Shown here: positions 25,248-33,238 of the stretch, piece after piece
Layout: the number at the start of each line of letters is the position of its first letter
Position numbering within the stretch: position 1 is the first letter of the stretch
Notes under the pieces: model-generated
What the model was told of the DNA's origin: nothing
Database searches by the model: none
What the model saw: only the letters and a program-made list of their open reading frames with translations
Program-made: the position numbers and the translations under genes
Assembly (NCBI GenBank): GCA_021323855.1
Contig: JAJPKE010000009.1
Coordinates: forward strand, 1 to 64,000
Reading direction: 5' to 3'
Origin: Chloroflexota bacterium
GTDB lineage: Bacteria > Chloroflexota > Ktedonobacteria > Ktedonobacterales > JADMIN01
DNA length: 64,000 nt

Positions 25248-26340
25248 GACAGGGACGTGGCGGGCAACCCTGCGGCATGCCCAGGAAATGCCCGCGATAG
25301 AAGCACGGACTGCACGCCAGATCGTTGCGTCGCACAACATAGACTTCGCGCGGCGCGTCTGGCCGGTAGGGTCCCCAGGCATGATGATTAGATGGCCCAA
25401 AAACAGCAACTGTCGGCACACCGGCCAGCGTGGCGAGGTGCATCGGAAAGGAATCGTTGCCGATGAAGAGCGCGCAGTGCGCCAGCATCCGCGCCAGTTC
25501 ATGTGGCGAATCGGTATGATAGGCTTCGATCCACTCCGGGCGGCCAAGCCTGGCGAGCAGCGAGCGTTCGGTCAATCGCTCCTCCGGCCCACTCAAGAGT
25601 ACAATGCGGGCGTCATATTCCTGATGAAGCCGCGCCGCCAATTGTGCGTAACGCTCTACCGGCCAGCGCCGGGCGACGCTATAGCTGCCGCTGCCCGCGT
25701 GCATCGCAATCAACGGCCCAGGCGCGCTGTAGTCCGGCGACCAATGGATATCTTCCCATCCAAGATCGGTTGGCCGCAATGGATGCGCCGCAGGCCCGAC
25801 TTCGGCTCCCAGCGCCTTTACCACTGCGAGGCAGTAGTCAGCCTCGTGGCGAAAGCCGAAGCCTTTATCCGGCACCCGGATATCGAGGAACGTTCCCCAA
25901 CCGTTGTCCAATCCGACGCTGTAGCGCGGCGCGATGGCCGCCAGCAACGCCTGATATTTGACTCGCCCAAATGGTAGCGTCAGATGATGCAGCAGCAGCG
26001 CGGCATGGTAGCGTTCCCGGCGCAAACGCGCGAGGAACGCGCCTGCTGCCAGCGCCGGACGCACGTTCCGTATCACCTGGGTTGGACGGTCGAAATTATA
26101 TTTATCAAGCGTATAGATGTGGCGAATCAGTTGTGAGTCGCGCAGCAGTTCGGCAGACCCCGGCGTGGTAAGAACGTCTATTCGCGCTCCTGGATAGCGT
26201 TCGCGGAGCGCATGAATCGCTGGCGTCGTCAGCAGCAGATCGCCGAGCGTTGCCAGCTTGATGAGGCAGATGCGCGGCTGCTCACCCAGGTTGATCGGCG
26301 CTGGTGGCTCAGGAATGTGGTGATGTGGGAGTAGTGGCAT
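25153..26340 (-). CDS. Glycosyltransferase family 9 (heptosyltransferase-like)
   Basis: A 395-residue GT-B fold enzyme. The N-terminus has the GT9 hallmark KLATLGDLLLTTPAIHALRERYPGARIDVLT. The donor-binding half has HAGSGSYSVARRWP and GNDSFPMHLATLAGVPTVAVFGPSN. Family members transfer sugars, classically heptose from ADP-heptose, to cell-envelope glycans. This organism may lack classical LPS, so the acceptor is unknown. It overlaps the end of the upstream GT9 gene by 32 bp (same operon), and its 3' end overlaps the radical SAM gene antisense by 95 bp. Confidence 0.92.
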   Translation of the reverse strand: MPLLPHHHIPEPPAPINLGEQPRICLIKLATLGDLLLTTPAIHALRERYPGARIDVLTTPGSAELLRDSQLIRHIYTLDKYNFDRPTQVIRNVRPALAAGAFLARLRRERYHAALLLHHLTLPFGRVKYQALLAAIAPRYSVGLDNGWGTFLDIRVPDKGFGFRHEADYCLAVVKALGAEVGPAAHPLRPTDLGWEDIHWSPDYSAPGPLIAMHAGSGSYSVARRWPVERYAQLAARLHQEYDARIVLLSGPEERLTERSLLARLGRPEWIEAYHTDSPHELARMLAHCALFIGNDSFPMHLATLAGVPTVAVFGPSNHHAWGPYRPDAPREVYVVRRNDLACSPCFYRGHFLGMPQGCPPRPCLTELPVERVLWPARRLLHQHGWRPTGAALLG

Positions 26341-27667
26341 GGTGTATCGCCCCGATGACTGGCAAAGATAAAGATGCCCGTCCGTTCTCGCTGGCGCGCT
26401 TCAATTGCCTGCGCGCCGCCGCAAACACGAGTTCTGGACTCAACCCTTTCATACAGACGGGATTGCCAAATGGACACTCTGCGGTGGCGCTGGCGTCGTA
26501 GCAGGGCGAACACCAGATATCACGGCGCAGAATGATGGCGTCCGGCGCGGTTGGCCCGCTGAGCGCCGGATCAGTCGGTCCGTGTAGGGCAACCACCGGC
26601 GTGCGCACGGCGCAGGCGATGTGCATCGGCCCGCTGTCGCCGGAGATCACCAGATCACTGGCGGCGAGCAGCGCCGTTAGCTCCGGCAGCGAGGTCTTGC
26701 CAAGCAGATTGAGCAGTGGATAGCGACACTGCTGCTCGATGGACTGCGCCAGCGGCGCCTCGCTTGGCGCCCCTGTAAGGACAACCAGCGCATCGAGTTC
26801 TTCGATCAGCCGCTCCGCCAGCCTGGCGAAGTGTCCGGTGGGCCAGCGTTTGGCCTGCCCGTTGCGCGCGCCGCCGTGCATGGTGATGACCGGCCCGCCA
26901 TGTTGCAGCATTGATCGTGCCTGTTGCAACGTCGCCGCCATTTTTTGTGCGGCGGCTGGAACAATGCTGAGGCGCAGCAGAGCATCGTCAGGTTCAACGA
27001 TGCCACCGGCGGCTTCGGCAAGCGCCAGCACATAGCATGTTTCGTGTTGATGGGTGCGATAGCGCCCGCCAGGGAGTGTATGCGTCATAAAAAACGGGTA
27101 GGCTTCCTTCGCATAGCCAATGCGTCGCCGCGCATTGCTGAGGCGCGTGAGGATGCTCCCCATGTCTCCTGAGATGCTGATTGCCAGGTCATATCGTGCG
27201 GCTCGCATCGTGCGCAGTACATCACCGGCTGCGCGCCAGTTGGCCGGATTGAGATAGGTTTTCGGCTGACGCCAGATATGTGGATCATAGGCAAGGACAC
27301 GGCTGATATCGCGTTCGCCTTGCAGGATACCGGCGGTTGATTTGAGAACCAGCATATCAATTTCGGCGTCGGGATAGGCACGTTTCAGCGCCCGCACGGC
27401 GGGGAGCGAGAGAACGACATCGCCCAGCAGGTCCACCCGCACGACGAGGATACGCCTTATGGGTGCAGCGTCCTCACTAGGCGCTTTTGTGTGCGTGAGA
27501 TAGCCGATGATCGCCATGACCAGCCAGAGCAAACGCTGCGCGATACGTTTGGTCGTCAGCTTGGTTCGTGCGCCTAGCCGTGCGTCGAATGGCGGACGGC
27601 TATCATAGGCGGCATCAAGCTGGCTGGCAGCACTCTCGTCGGTCTCCGCTATCTCTGTTCTCTCCAT
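26309..27667 (-). CDS. Glycosyltransferase family 9 (heptosyltransferase-like)
   Basis: A 452-residue second GT9 enzyme. A helix with a hydrophobic patch (RLLWLVMAIIGYLTH) precedes the GT9 start motif RRILVVRVDLLGDVVLSLPAVRAL. The C-terminal half has HGGARNGQAKRWP and GDSGPMHIACAVRTPVVALHGPTDP. The ATG at 27667 (MERTEIAE) has AAAGG upstream; an in-frame ATG 21 codons earlier is possible. It forms a cassette with the next GT9 and a GT4 gene, probably for an envelope glycan or glycolipid. Confidence 0.92.
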   Translation of the reverse strand: MERTEIAETDESAASQLDAAYDSRPPFDARLGARTKLTTKRIAQRLLWLVMAIIGYLTHTKAPSEDAAPIRRILVVRVDLLGDVVLSLPAVRALKRAYPDAEIDMLVLKSTAGILQGERDISRVLAYDPHIWRQPKTYLNPANWRAAGDVLRTMRAARYDLAISISGDMGSILTRLSNARRRIGYAKEAYPFFMTHTLPGGRYRTHQHETCYVLALAEAAGGIVEPDDALLRLSIVPAAAQKMAATLQQARSMLQHGGPVITMHGGARNGQAKRWPTGHFARLAERLIEELDALVVLTGAPSEAPLAQSIEQQCRYPLLNLLGKTSLPELTALLAASDLVISGDSGPMHIACAVRTPVVALHGPTDPALSGPTAPDAIILRRDIWCSPCYDASATAECPFGNPVCMKGLSPELVFAAARRQLKRASENGRASLSLPVIGAIHHATTPTSPHS

Positions 27668-27742
27668 TACATCGCCTTTGTCGTGGACGCGCTGCCGCTC
27701 ATGAGTGGAAGGCGCGTAGAAATCCCTCACTGAGAAACTATA

Positions 27743-28759
27743 TCACCTCATGGATTGTTGGCCATTCATAAGTTCCTGGAAGGCCAGCTCGATGCCGCTG
27801 GTGAAGCGTTCCCAGGTGAATGTTCTGGCTGTTTCGCGCGCGTGCTGGCCCAGGCGCAGGCAGAGCGCATCGTCTGCAATCAAACGTGTTGACGCCGCGA
27901 TGAACTCTGCTTCATTGGCAACGAGCAAGCCCGTCTCATTATCAACGACGAGTTCCGGTAAGGCGCCGTCACGGATGGCGATGACGGGCTTGCCGGCGGC
28001 CATCGCTTCCAGCGCCACCAATCCAAATTCTTCCGCGTAGGGAAGAAAAGCCAGGTAGCGGCACCCTGCATAGAGATCATAGAGCGCCGCGCCGGTGAGC
28101 GGTCCGGCGAAGCGCGTGCGTGGTCCGGCGATCTTGCGGAGATGCGCGGTATAGGCGCTGTCTCCTGCGCCAGCGACGATCAGTTCAATGGGCAGCGTGG
28201 AACTCCACCGCAGAAGCCGTTCGATGCCCTTTTCCGGCGCGAGGCGTCCGACAGAGAGAGCATAGCGTCCCAGAGAAGGCGGCAGAGAGAAGAACATGTC
28301 GTCCACGCCGGGGGCAAGGACCACCGCCTCGCGTTGATATGCGCGCATGATGCTGCCTGCTGTGTAGGCGCTGTTGGTGAAGAGCCGCGCCGCGCACTGA
28401 ATGGCCGTGCGGTCCAGGAGACGGCGCGTCGCCAGATCAGGACGTGCGCCGCCAATCAGATAGCGGGAACGCATAGTGTGGATATAACAGAGCGTGCGTG
28501 GATGCCGCAGCGCGAGCAGCCGCGCGCCGAAGGTTAGCGCAATGACAGCATCGGCGTTCGGTGTGGCGGTGAACCACTCAAATGTGTGCAAAATGCGGTG
28601 TGGAAACGTAGCTAGCTCAGGATAGGTCGCCTCCGGCTGATATCCGCTCGTCCAGAGGGCGACGCTATGGCGCGCGCTGAGATATTGCAAGAGTTTCAGG
28701 AGCGCCCGCTCGCCGCCGCCGAATGTATTGAGCCGGGAATGAGCGACGACGAGACGCAT
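27743..28759 (-). CDS. Glycosyltransferase family 4
   Basis: A 338-residue GT-B glycosyltransferase. It opens with MRLVVAHSRLNTFGGGERALL, where the GGGER segment is typical of GT4 enzymes. The donor-binding half contains SVGRLAPEKGIERLL and the EX7E-type motif EEFGLVALEAMAAGKPVIA. ATG at 28759 is preceded by AGGAAGG; a GTG four codons upstream is possible. It is the first gene of the three-glycosyltransferase cassette and ends 75 bp before the next. Confidence 0.92.
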   Translation of the reverse strand: MRLVVAHSRLNTFGGGERALLKLLQYLSARHSVALWTSGYQPEATYPELATFPHRILHTFEWFTATPNADAVIALTFGARLLALRHPRTLCYIHTMRSRYLIGGARPDLATRRLLDRTAIQCAARLFTNSAYTAGSIMRAYQREAVVLAPGVDDMFFSLPPSLGRYALSVGRLAPEKGIERLLRWSSTLPIELIVAGAGDSAYTAHLRKIAGPRTRFAGPLTGAALYDLYAGCRYLAFLPYAEEFGLVALEAMAAGKPVIAIRDGALPELVVDNETGLLVANEAEFIAASTRLIADDALCLRLGQHARETARTFTWERFTSGIELAFQELMNGQQSMR

Positions 28760-28844
28760 ACCGACAAACACCTTCCTATTGAGGCGCTACTGAATGACGA
28801 GTAGTTGGCTCTGCATCCGGTTGACTGCCGATTGTTCGATAGTC

Positions 28845-29996
28845 CTATTGCCCGCCATGTCCTGGTGGCCCGGACACATGGCCTCCCCTGTGACCATTGC
28901 CGCCACCGTTGCCGTTTCCTCCGCCATTACCGTTCCCTCCGCCATTCCCATTCCCATTCCCATTCCCGTTGCCATTTCCTCCGCCATTGCCGTTCTTACC
29001 ACTTTTCCCCGGCGATTGTGGTTTACCGCCAGACGGCCCCGTATTGGCTACGCCTGTTGTCGTCGGTGTTGTAGTACCTGGTGTTGGGGATTGGCTGGTC
29101 TGTGTGGCTAGCGGCGTGGTCAGAGACGATGAAACCGCCGGTAGATTGATGTCGCTTGCCTGGATGACCTGCTGCTCATGCTGTGTCGTCATGGTGAGCG
29201 TCTGCACCAGCAGCGTTTGTCCTTGCTGGCGTGCCCTGGTGAGCAGAATCGCTTCTTTTGTCAGCGTAGAGGCCAGCCCGGTAGCAATGGCTTGCACGCT
29301 TTCATGGCGCTGCTCCATCCGGCGTGTCAGTGTGATGATCTGGCTGATGGTTCCATCGAATTCCCCGGCAAGTGCCCGCACTTCGCCACTTTGCTGCAAG
29401 GCATTTTCGCTGGCAATTTCTTGCAGGCGGTGATTGGCGATGGTGAGCAGCGTGGCGCCTCTTTGCTCATCAGAGAACGCCAGTTGTAGCGAGAGCGATT
29501 CTTCCGCCAGTTTGAGGGCGTAAAGTGGCGACCCAGGCAATGCGGAGGTTGTGGACTGCGAGAGAACTCCACCGATGGTGAAGAACAACAGCAGCAGCGC
29601 AGCGGCGGCGGCGAGCGAGCGCCATCTCGCATTCTGCCGGTGGGTTCGTTGTCGCGCTGCCGCCCTTTGGCTGCGGTTTGCTGCAAACGCAGCGGTCAGT
29701 TTTGCGTGCACCTGTGTTCGCGCTGCTTCAAGTTCCGCCCCTTCCACCTGTATCGCGCGCAGCGCGGCGATGAGGTGAATATGGCGTATCGTCTGCGCCG
29801 TCTCGATACGTGCTTTATAGTCGAGATGGTCGAGATGGTCGAGATGGTCGAGATGGTCGAGATGGTCGAGATGGTCGAGATGGTCGAGATGGTCGAGATC
29901 GTCCGGGATCTCTCGTTGGCGCCTTCTATACCGGACATCGCTTGCCGGATGCTCATGCTCTGGCTCTTGTGCGAGCAACTGTTCTTCATCGTTCAT
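28845..29996 (-). CDS. DUF5667-type membrane protein paired with an ECF sigma factor, putative anti-sigma
   Basis: A 383-residue protein. The N-terminal 120 residues are probably cytoplasmic and include a (Asp-His-Leu)8 run encoded by a 9-bp tandem repeat. A membrane helix (AAAAALLLLFFTIGGVL) lies near residues 130-148. Outside it, LPGSPLYALKLAEESLSLQLAFSDEQRG matches the DUF5667 pattern, with further helices to about residue 280. A T/P-rich linker and a long Gly/Asn-rich tail follow. The start at 29996 has AAAGGAG nine bases upstream and overlaps the sigma gene by 11 bp. Co-expression and topology suggest it controls that sigma factor, but no zinc anti-sigma motif is visible. Confidence 0.82.
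   Translation of the reverse strand: MNDEEQLLAQEPEHEHPASDVRYRRRQREIPDDLDHLDHLDHLDHLDHLDHLDHLDHLDYKARIETAQTIRHIHLIAALRAIQVEGAELEAARTQVHAKLTAAFAANRSQRAAARQRTHRQNARWRSLAAAAALLLLFFTIGGVLSQSTTSALPGSPLYALKLAEESLSLQLAFSDEQRGATLLTIANHRLQEIASENALQQSGEVRALAGEFDGTISQIITLTRRMEQRHESVQAIATGLASTLTKEAILLTRARQQGQTLLVQTLTMTTQHEQQVIQASDINLPAVSSSLTTPLATQTSQSPTPGTTTPTTTGVANTGPSGGKPQSPGKSGKNGNGGGNGNGNGNGNGNGGGNGNGGGNGNGGGNGHRGGHVSGPPGHGGQ
28861..29000 (-). repeat. Low-complexity Gly/Asn codon repeats
   Basis: Degenerate 6- to 9-bp repeats of GGN and AAT/AAC codons encode about 40 residues of Gly and Asn with few others near the C-terminus of the DUF5667 protein. Several CCATTC-type hexamers are identical in tandem (plus-strand reading), so slippage is likely. 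Confidence 0.7.
29821..29901. repeat. 9-bp tandem repeat, eight perfect copies
   Basis: The unit TCGAGATGG (plus strand) occurs eight times without error from 29821 to 29892, then TCGAGATCG with one change. It lies inside the DUF5667 gene and encodes Asp-His-Leu repeats on the minus strand. Gain or loss of units changes protein length by three residues and never the frame. It is not CRISPR: there are no spacers. Confidence 0.95.
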
Positions 29997-30570
29997 GGGC
30001 ACGCGCTCCTTTCGCTACCGACAGCGCCCGGCGCAATCCCTCGATGGCGCGGAATTGCATACCACGCACTGTTCCTTCTTGCTTGCCCATGATGTCGCCG
30101 ACTTCGCGTGCTGAGAGACCTTCGACGAACCGCAGCAGTACAACTTCCCGCTGCTCTTCCGTCAGCGCCTGCAATGCCGCATGCAGCTCTTCGAGCGTCA
30201 ATTGCCACTCAATCGCTTCTTCTGGACCGGCGAGCGTAGGACCATCCCAAACCGCAGCTTCGTCCGCGTCGAGTGAAATCGTCTCATGCGATCTGCGATA
30301 GCGGTCAACCAGTGCGTTATGTGCCAGCCGGAAAATCCATCCGGCGAATGAGGCTTCGTGTTTTGGCGAGAAGCGGTGAATGCTGCGCCAGGCGCTGAGA
30401 AAGACAAGCGCCGTGAGATCCTCGGCGTCGGATGGATTCCCCACTTTGAGCCGCACATAGCGATATACACGGTCGAAATACAGGTTGTAAAGCTGGCCGA
30501 ACGCTTCGCTATCGCGCTGTATCGCCCGTATGATGAGCGTTGGTTCATTCTCATCTATCACTGGTTGCAT
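29986..30570 (-). CDS. ECF-type RNA polymerase sigma factor
   Basis: A 194-residue sigma-70 family protein. Region 2 shows FGQLYNLYFDRVYRYVRLKVGNPSDAEDLTALVFL and region 2.4 AWRSIHRFSPKHEASFAGWIFRLAHN. Region 4 is at about 130-185 with the helix-turn-helix LSAREVGDIMGKQEGTVRGM. There is no extra C-terminal domain. It is linked by a TAATG junction to ispE upstream and overlaps the membrane protein downstream, its likely regulator. Confidence 0.95.
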   Translation of the reverse strand: MQPVIDENEPTLIIRAIQRDSEAFGQLYNLYFDRVYRYVRLKVGNPSDAEDLTALVFLSAWRSIHRFSPKHEASFAGWIFRLAHNALVDRYRRSHETISLDADEAAVWDGPTLAGPEEAIEWQLTLEELHAALQALTEEQREVVLLRFVEGLSAREVGDIMGKQEGTVRGMQFRAIEGLRRALSVAKGARAHER

Positions 30571-31517
30571 TACGTCTCTGCGCTCTGAATGGTATTGGCC
30601 GGTTTATCTACTGATGTCTGCTCGCCACTCGCTGATGCTTCCAGCCAATGTTGCCGATCCACTGTATGCGTAAGCCATGCTGCTATATGTAACGAGTGGA
30701 TGCGCTGGAAGACTGCATACGCATCCTGAAGTCGCCTGAATGGGGCAAAGAGTGTTGGGCCGCTGCCACTCAAGCGCACGAGCGGCGTTCCTGCTTCAAG
30801 CATGGCATCACGGACGGCTCCGACTTCCGGAAACGAGCGGAAGACTCCTGGCTCCAGCGCGTTGGTCAGATGCTCGAAGGGAAGCGGTTCACCGGCGCGG
30901 ATGGTGGCAACCACTGCTGCGGTGTCAGCGCCGTCGCTATAATCATCCGGCAGCAGGGCACGGAACACAGCAGGCGTCGGGATGCCGATTGCCGGTTTGG
31001 CCAGCACGAGCCAGAGCGGTTCGGCATCTGGCAGCGGTGTCACAACTTCGCCACGCCCTTCGATGAGCGCCGTGCCACCATGCAGGAAGAACGGCACATC
31101 TGAGCCAAGTTGCGCTGCCAGTTCCGCCAGGCGCGCCGGTGATATTCCCAGGCTCCACTTCGCGTTTAACTGAATGAGCGTGGTGGCGGCGTCGCTGCTG
31201 CCGCCACCCAACCCGCCCTGGGCAGGCGTTTCTTTGTGCAGATCAATGATCGCGCTGAGGTTTGGCCGGTGCGCTTCCTGGCGCAGCAACACGGCAGCGC
31301 GCAGCACCAGATTATCCGGCGTATTCAGCGTTTCCGCATCACAGACGCATTCCAGGTCGCCATCGGCGGTGGTTTGCAACGACAACGTATCGTGGAGCGC
31401 AATGGTCTGCATGACTGAAGCCAGATTGTGATAGCCGTCTGGCCGTTTGCCCAGCACATCGAGCGTCAGATTGATCTTGGCGAATGCCTGTGCGAATGTT
31501 GCGCCGGAATGCAGCAT
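30570..31517 (-). CDS. ispE: 4-diphosphocytidyl-2-C-methyl-D-erythritol kinase
   Basis: A 315-residue GHMP kinase of the MEP isoprenoid pathway. It phosphorylates CDP-methylerythritol at the 2-hydroxyl. Motifs are AFAKINLTLDVLGKRPDGYH at the N-terminus, the ATP-binding PAQGGLGGGSSDAATTL and the C-terminal LSGSGPTLFAPF. The ATG has GGAGGAAGT just upstream. It shares one base with the following sigma factor gene (TAATG), an unusual pairing of isoprenoid synthesis with an ECF sigma gene. Confidence 0.96.
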   Translation of the reverse strand: MLHSGATFAQAFAKINLTLDVLGKRPDGYHNLASVMQTIALHDTLSLQTTADGDLECVCDAETLNTPDNLVLRAAVLLRQEAHRPNLSAIIDLHKETPAQGGLGGGSSDAATTLIQLNAKWSLGISPARLAELAAQLGSDVPFFLHGGTALIEGRGEVVTPLPDAEPLWLVLAKPAIGIPTPAVFRALLPDDYSDGADTAAVVATIRAGEPLPFEHLTNALEPGVFRSFPEVGAVRDAMLEAGTPLVRLSGSGPTLFAPFRRLQDAYAVFQRIHSLHIAAWLTHTVDRQHWLEASASGEQTSVDKPANTIQSAET

Positions 31518-31665
31518 ACTTCCTCCCGATGAGATGCGCTGGTCCTATTGCTGTGGGATGATATGTGTTGCTTATTATACTGTCTGTACTGGCGTGAGCA
31601 TAGCGCCCCCTGAATTTGTACCGTGTTATCGTACCCCTTGTGCGTGGTGGGTGAAGGTGTCAGAC

Positions 31666-31947
31666 ATGGCTATTGAAATGCAAGCGATGAGGCGCTCTTC
31701 TCGGCCTGCGCTTCACTCTCGCTGGATGCCGGACGATATTATCGCGTTACGCCACTTCCTACTTGCCTCGCAGGAGGAATTTGCCGAGCGCTTGGGAACC
31801 AGGCAGCAGCGCATCAGTGAGTGGGAATGTGGGAAACACCGTCCACGCGGCATGAGCCTTATGCTGCTGGATACGCTGGCGCATGAGGTTGGCTTTGACG
31901 TGCGAGTTGGGCAACTGGCGCTCGCTCCTCTCCGGCAACAACGATAA
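31666..31947 (+). CDS. XRE-family helix-turn-helix regulator
   Basis: A 93-residue DNA-binding protein. The helix-turn-helix is at about residues 24-75: DDIIALRHFLLASQEEFAERLGTRQQRISEWECGKHRPRG, typical of the Cro/CI family. I chose the ATG at 31666 because GAAGGTG sits eight bases upstream; an upstream extension in frame is unlikely. It could be a stand-alone repressor or an antitoxin-like protein, though no toxin gene adjoins it. The next gene starts 27 bp later. Confidence 0.85.
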   Translation: MAIEMQAMRRSSRPALHSRWMPDDIIALRHFLLASQEEFAERLGTRQQRISEWECGKHRPRGMSLMLLDTLAHEVGFDVRVGQLALAPLRQQR

Positions 31948-31974
31948 ACGATAAACGTTAGGGGAATCACGTTT

Positions 31975-32697
31975 GTGGGAGTATTGACCGCTATTGATGG
32001 GACATTGCTCAATGCGTTGGCGGTGCTGGTAGGAGGCGTGATTGGATGGAAGATCGGCGACCGGCTGCCAAAACGCATCAATGAGAGCCTTTTCAGCGTT
32101 TTGGGATTGTTTACGATTCTCATTGGTCTGCTCGATGCCCTAGGTACCAAGAATCCCCTGGTGATGCTCGGCGCGTTATTGATCGGCACGCTGCTTGGCG
32201 AGCTGGCCGACCTGGATGGATTGTTGACCCGGTTTGGTGATCGCCTTCAGCAACGCCTGGCGCGCGATGGATCGCGGCTCAGCGAAGCATTTGTGACGTC
32301 GAGCCTCGTTTTTTGCGTTGGACCACTTTCGATTCTTGGCGCGTTTGAGAATGGTTTGCACGGCGATATCACGAAACTGGCGATCAAGGCGATGCTCGAT
32401 GGCTTTGCGGCTCTTGCCTTCAGCGCAACGCTCGGCTGGGGCGTCTTGCTCTCGATCTGCACCATTCTGCTCTACCAGGGCGCGCTGAGCCTGGGGGCGC
32501 ATGCGCTTGCCCCATTGCTGGCTACCAATCCACAGATGATTACCGAGTTGACCGCGACCGGCGGCCTGATTCTGGTGGCGATTGGGATGAAGCTGCTCAA
32601 ACTGCGTGATTTTCGCGTCGCCTGCATGTTGCCGGCTCTGATTGTCGCGCCGTTGTTGGTCTTTGGCTTGAATGCTGTTGCACAACTGCTTCGCTGA
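31975..32697 (+). CDS. DUF554 family membrane protein
   Basis: A 240-residue protein with about seven hydrophobic segments. It matches the DUF554 (YdfK/YqgA-like) pattern: GTLLNALAVLVGGVIGWKIGDRLP at the start and TSSLVFCVGPLSILGAFENGLHGD in the middle. The function is unknown. GTG start with AGGGGAA upstream. It is followed by the cobalamin riboswitch region, which belongs to the next operon. Confidence 0.88.
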   Translation: MGVLTAIDGTLLNALAVLVGGVIGWKIGDRLPKRINESLFSVLGLFTILIGLLDALGTKNPLVMLGALLIGTLLGELADLDGLLTRFGDRLQQRLARDGSRLSEAFVTSSLVFCVGPLSILGAFENGLHGDITKLAIKAMLDGFAALAFSATLGWGVLLSICTILLYQGALSLGAHALAPLLATNPQMITELTATGGLILVAIGMKLLKLRDFRVACMLPALIVAPLLVFGLNAVAQLLR

Positions 32698-32724
32698 GCG
32701 TTATACTCTCCTGTACAACTGAAT

Positions 32725-32990
32725 CACGAAATCCGTGAGGTGGCTGCGCCAGGAGCGTGCCAATGGGGCATGTGCGGCGTAGCGTGGGAAATCGGTGAAA
32801 AGCCGATGCGGACGCGCCACTGTATCCGGGAAAACGACTGCTGCCGCCACGTGTTGCGCGTGGGGTCACTGCCATGAAGCGCATGGTGGGAAGGCCGCGC
32901 AGAAGTCCGACGCTATTGCTCATCGAATACTCTTCGAGTACTTTTCGAGAGCAGGTGTGAAACCGGGAGCCAGGAGACCGGCCTCATGGA
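32725..32990 (+). ncRNA. Cobalamin riboswitch
   Basis: The leader shows the ordered conserved elements of the B12 riboswitch: GGGAAATCGGTGAAAAGCC, then GCGCCACTGTA, GGGAAGGCC, and finally GTGTGAAACCGGGAGCC with the B12 box CAGGAGACCGGCCT ending at 32984. It binds adenosylcobalamin or a related corrinoid. A terminator hairpin follows at 33039, so ligand binding most likely stops transcription of the btuFCD genes. The 5' boundary is approximate. A rather long peripheral arm lies between about 32905 and 32950. Confidence 0.93.
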
Positions 32991-33038
32991 CCGCACTCAG
33001 GTCCTTCGCGCCAAGAGGAGAAGAGTAGCTATCAGGCT

Positions 33039-33078
33039 GCGCCTTCTTTCACCAGTGGGAAGAAGGCGCTTTTGTTTT
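33039..33078 (+). terminator. Riboswitch expression-platform terminator
   Basis: GCGCCTTCTT pairs perfectly with AAGAAGGCGC around a 11-nt loop, followed by TTTTGTTTT. It sits 55 bp past the B12 box and 160 bp before btuF, the position expected for ligand-controlled termination. Confidence 0.9.
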
Positions 33079-33238
33079 GGGGATGGCTGCACGTCAGGTG
33101 TAGAGGTGCATTCGGTTGATTTCCTCACGTGTGACACGTTCATAGTGAGGAAGCGTTCATAAGCGAGCGGGCAGTAGTTCGTGGCGCCGTGTGCTGCCAA
33201 TGAGATTGTTTTTGAGGTGACTTGAGGTGAGTTATCCT

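Noticed and set aside
29821..29901. Possible CRISPR array
   Set aside because: Units are 9 bp, contiguous and without spacers, and they lie in a coding frame.
32986..33162. Open frame running from the end of the B12 riboswitch through its terminator
   Set aside because: It overlaps the structured expression platform, has no ribosome site clear of the riboswitch and an unremarkable sequence.
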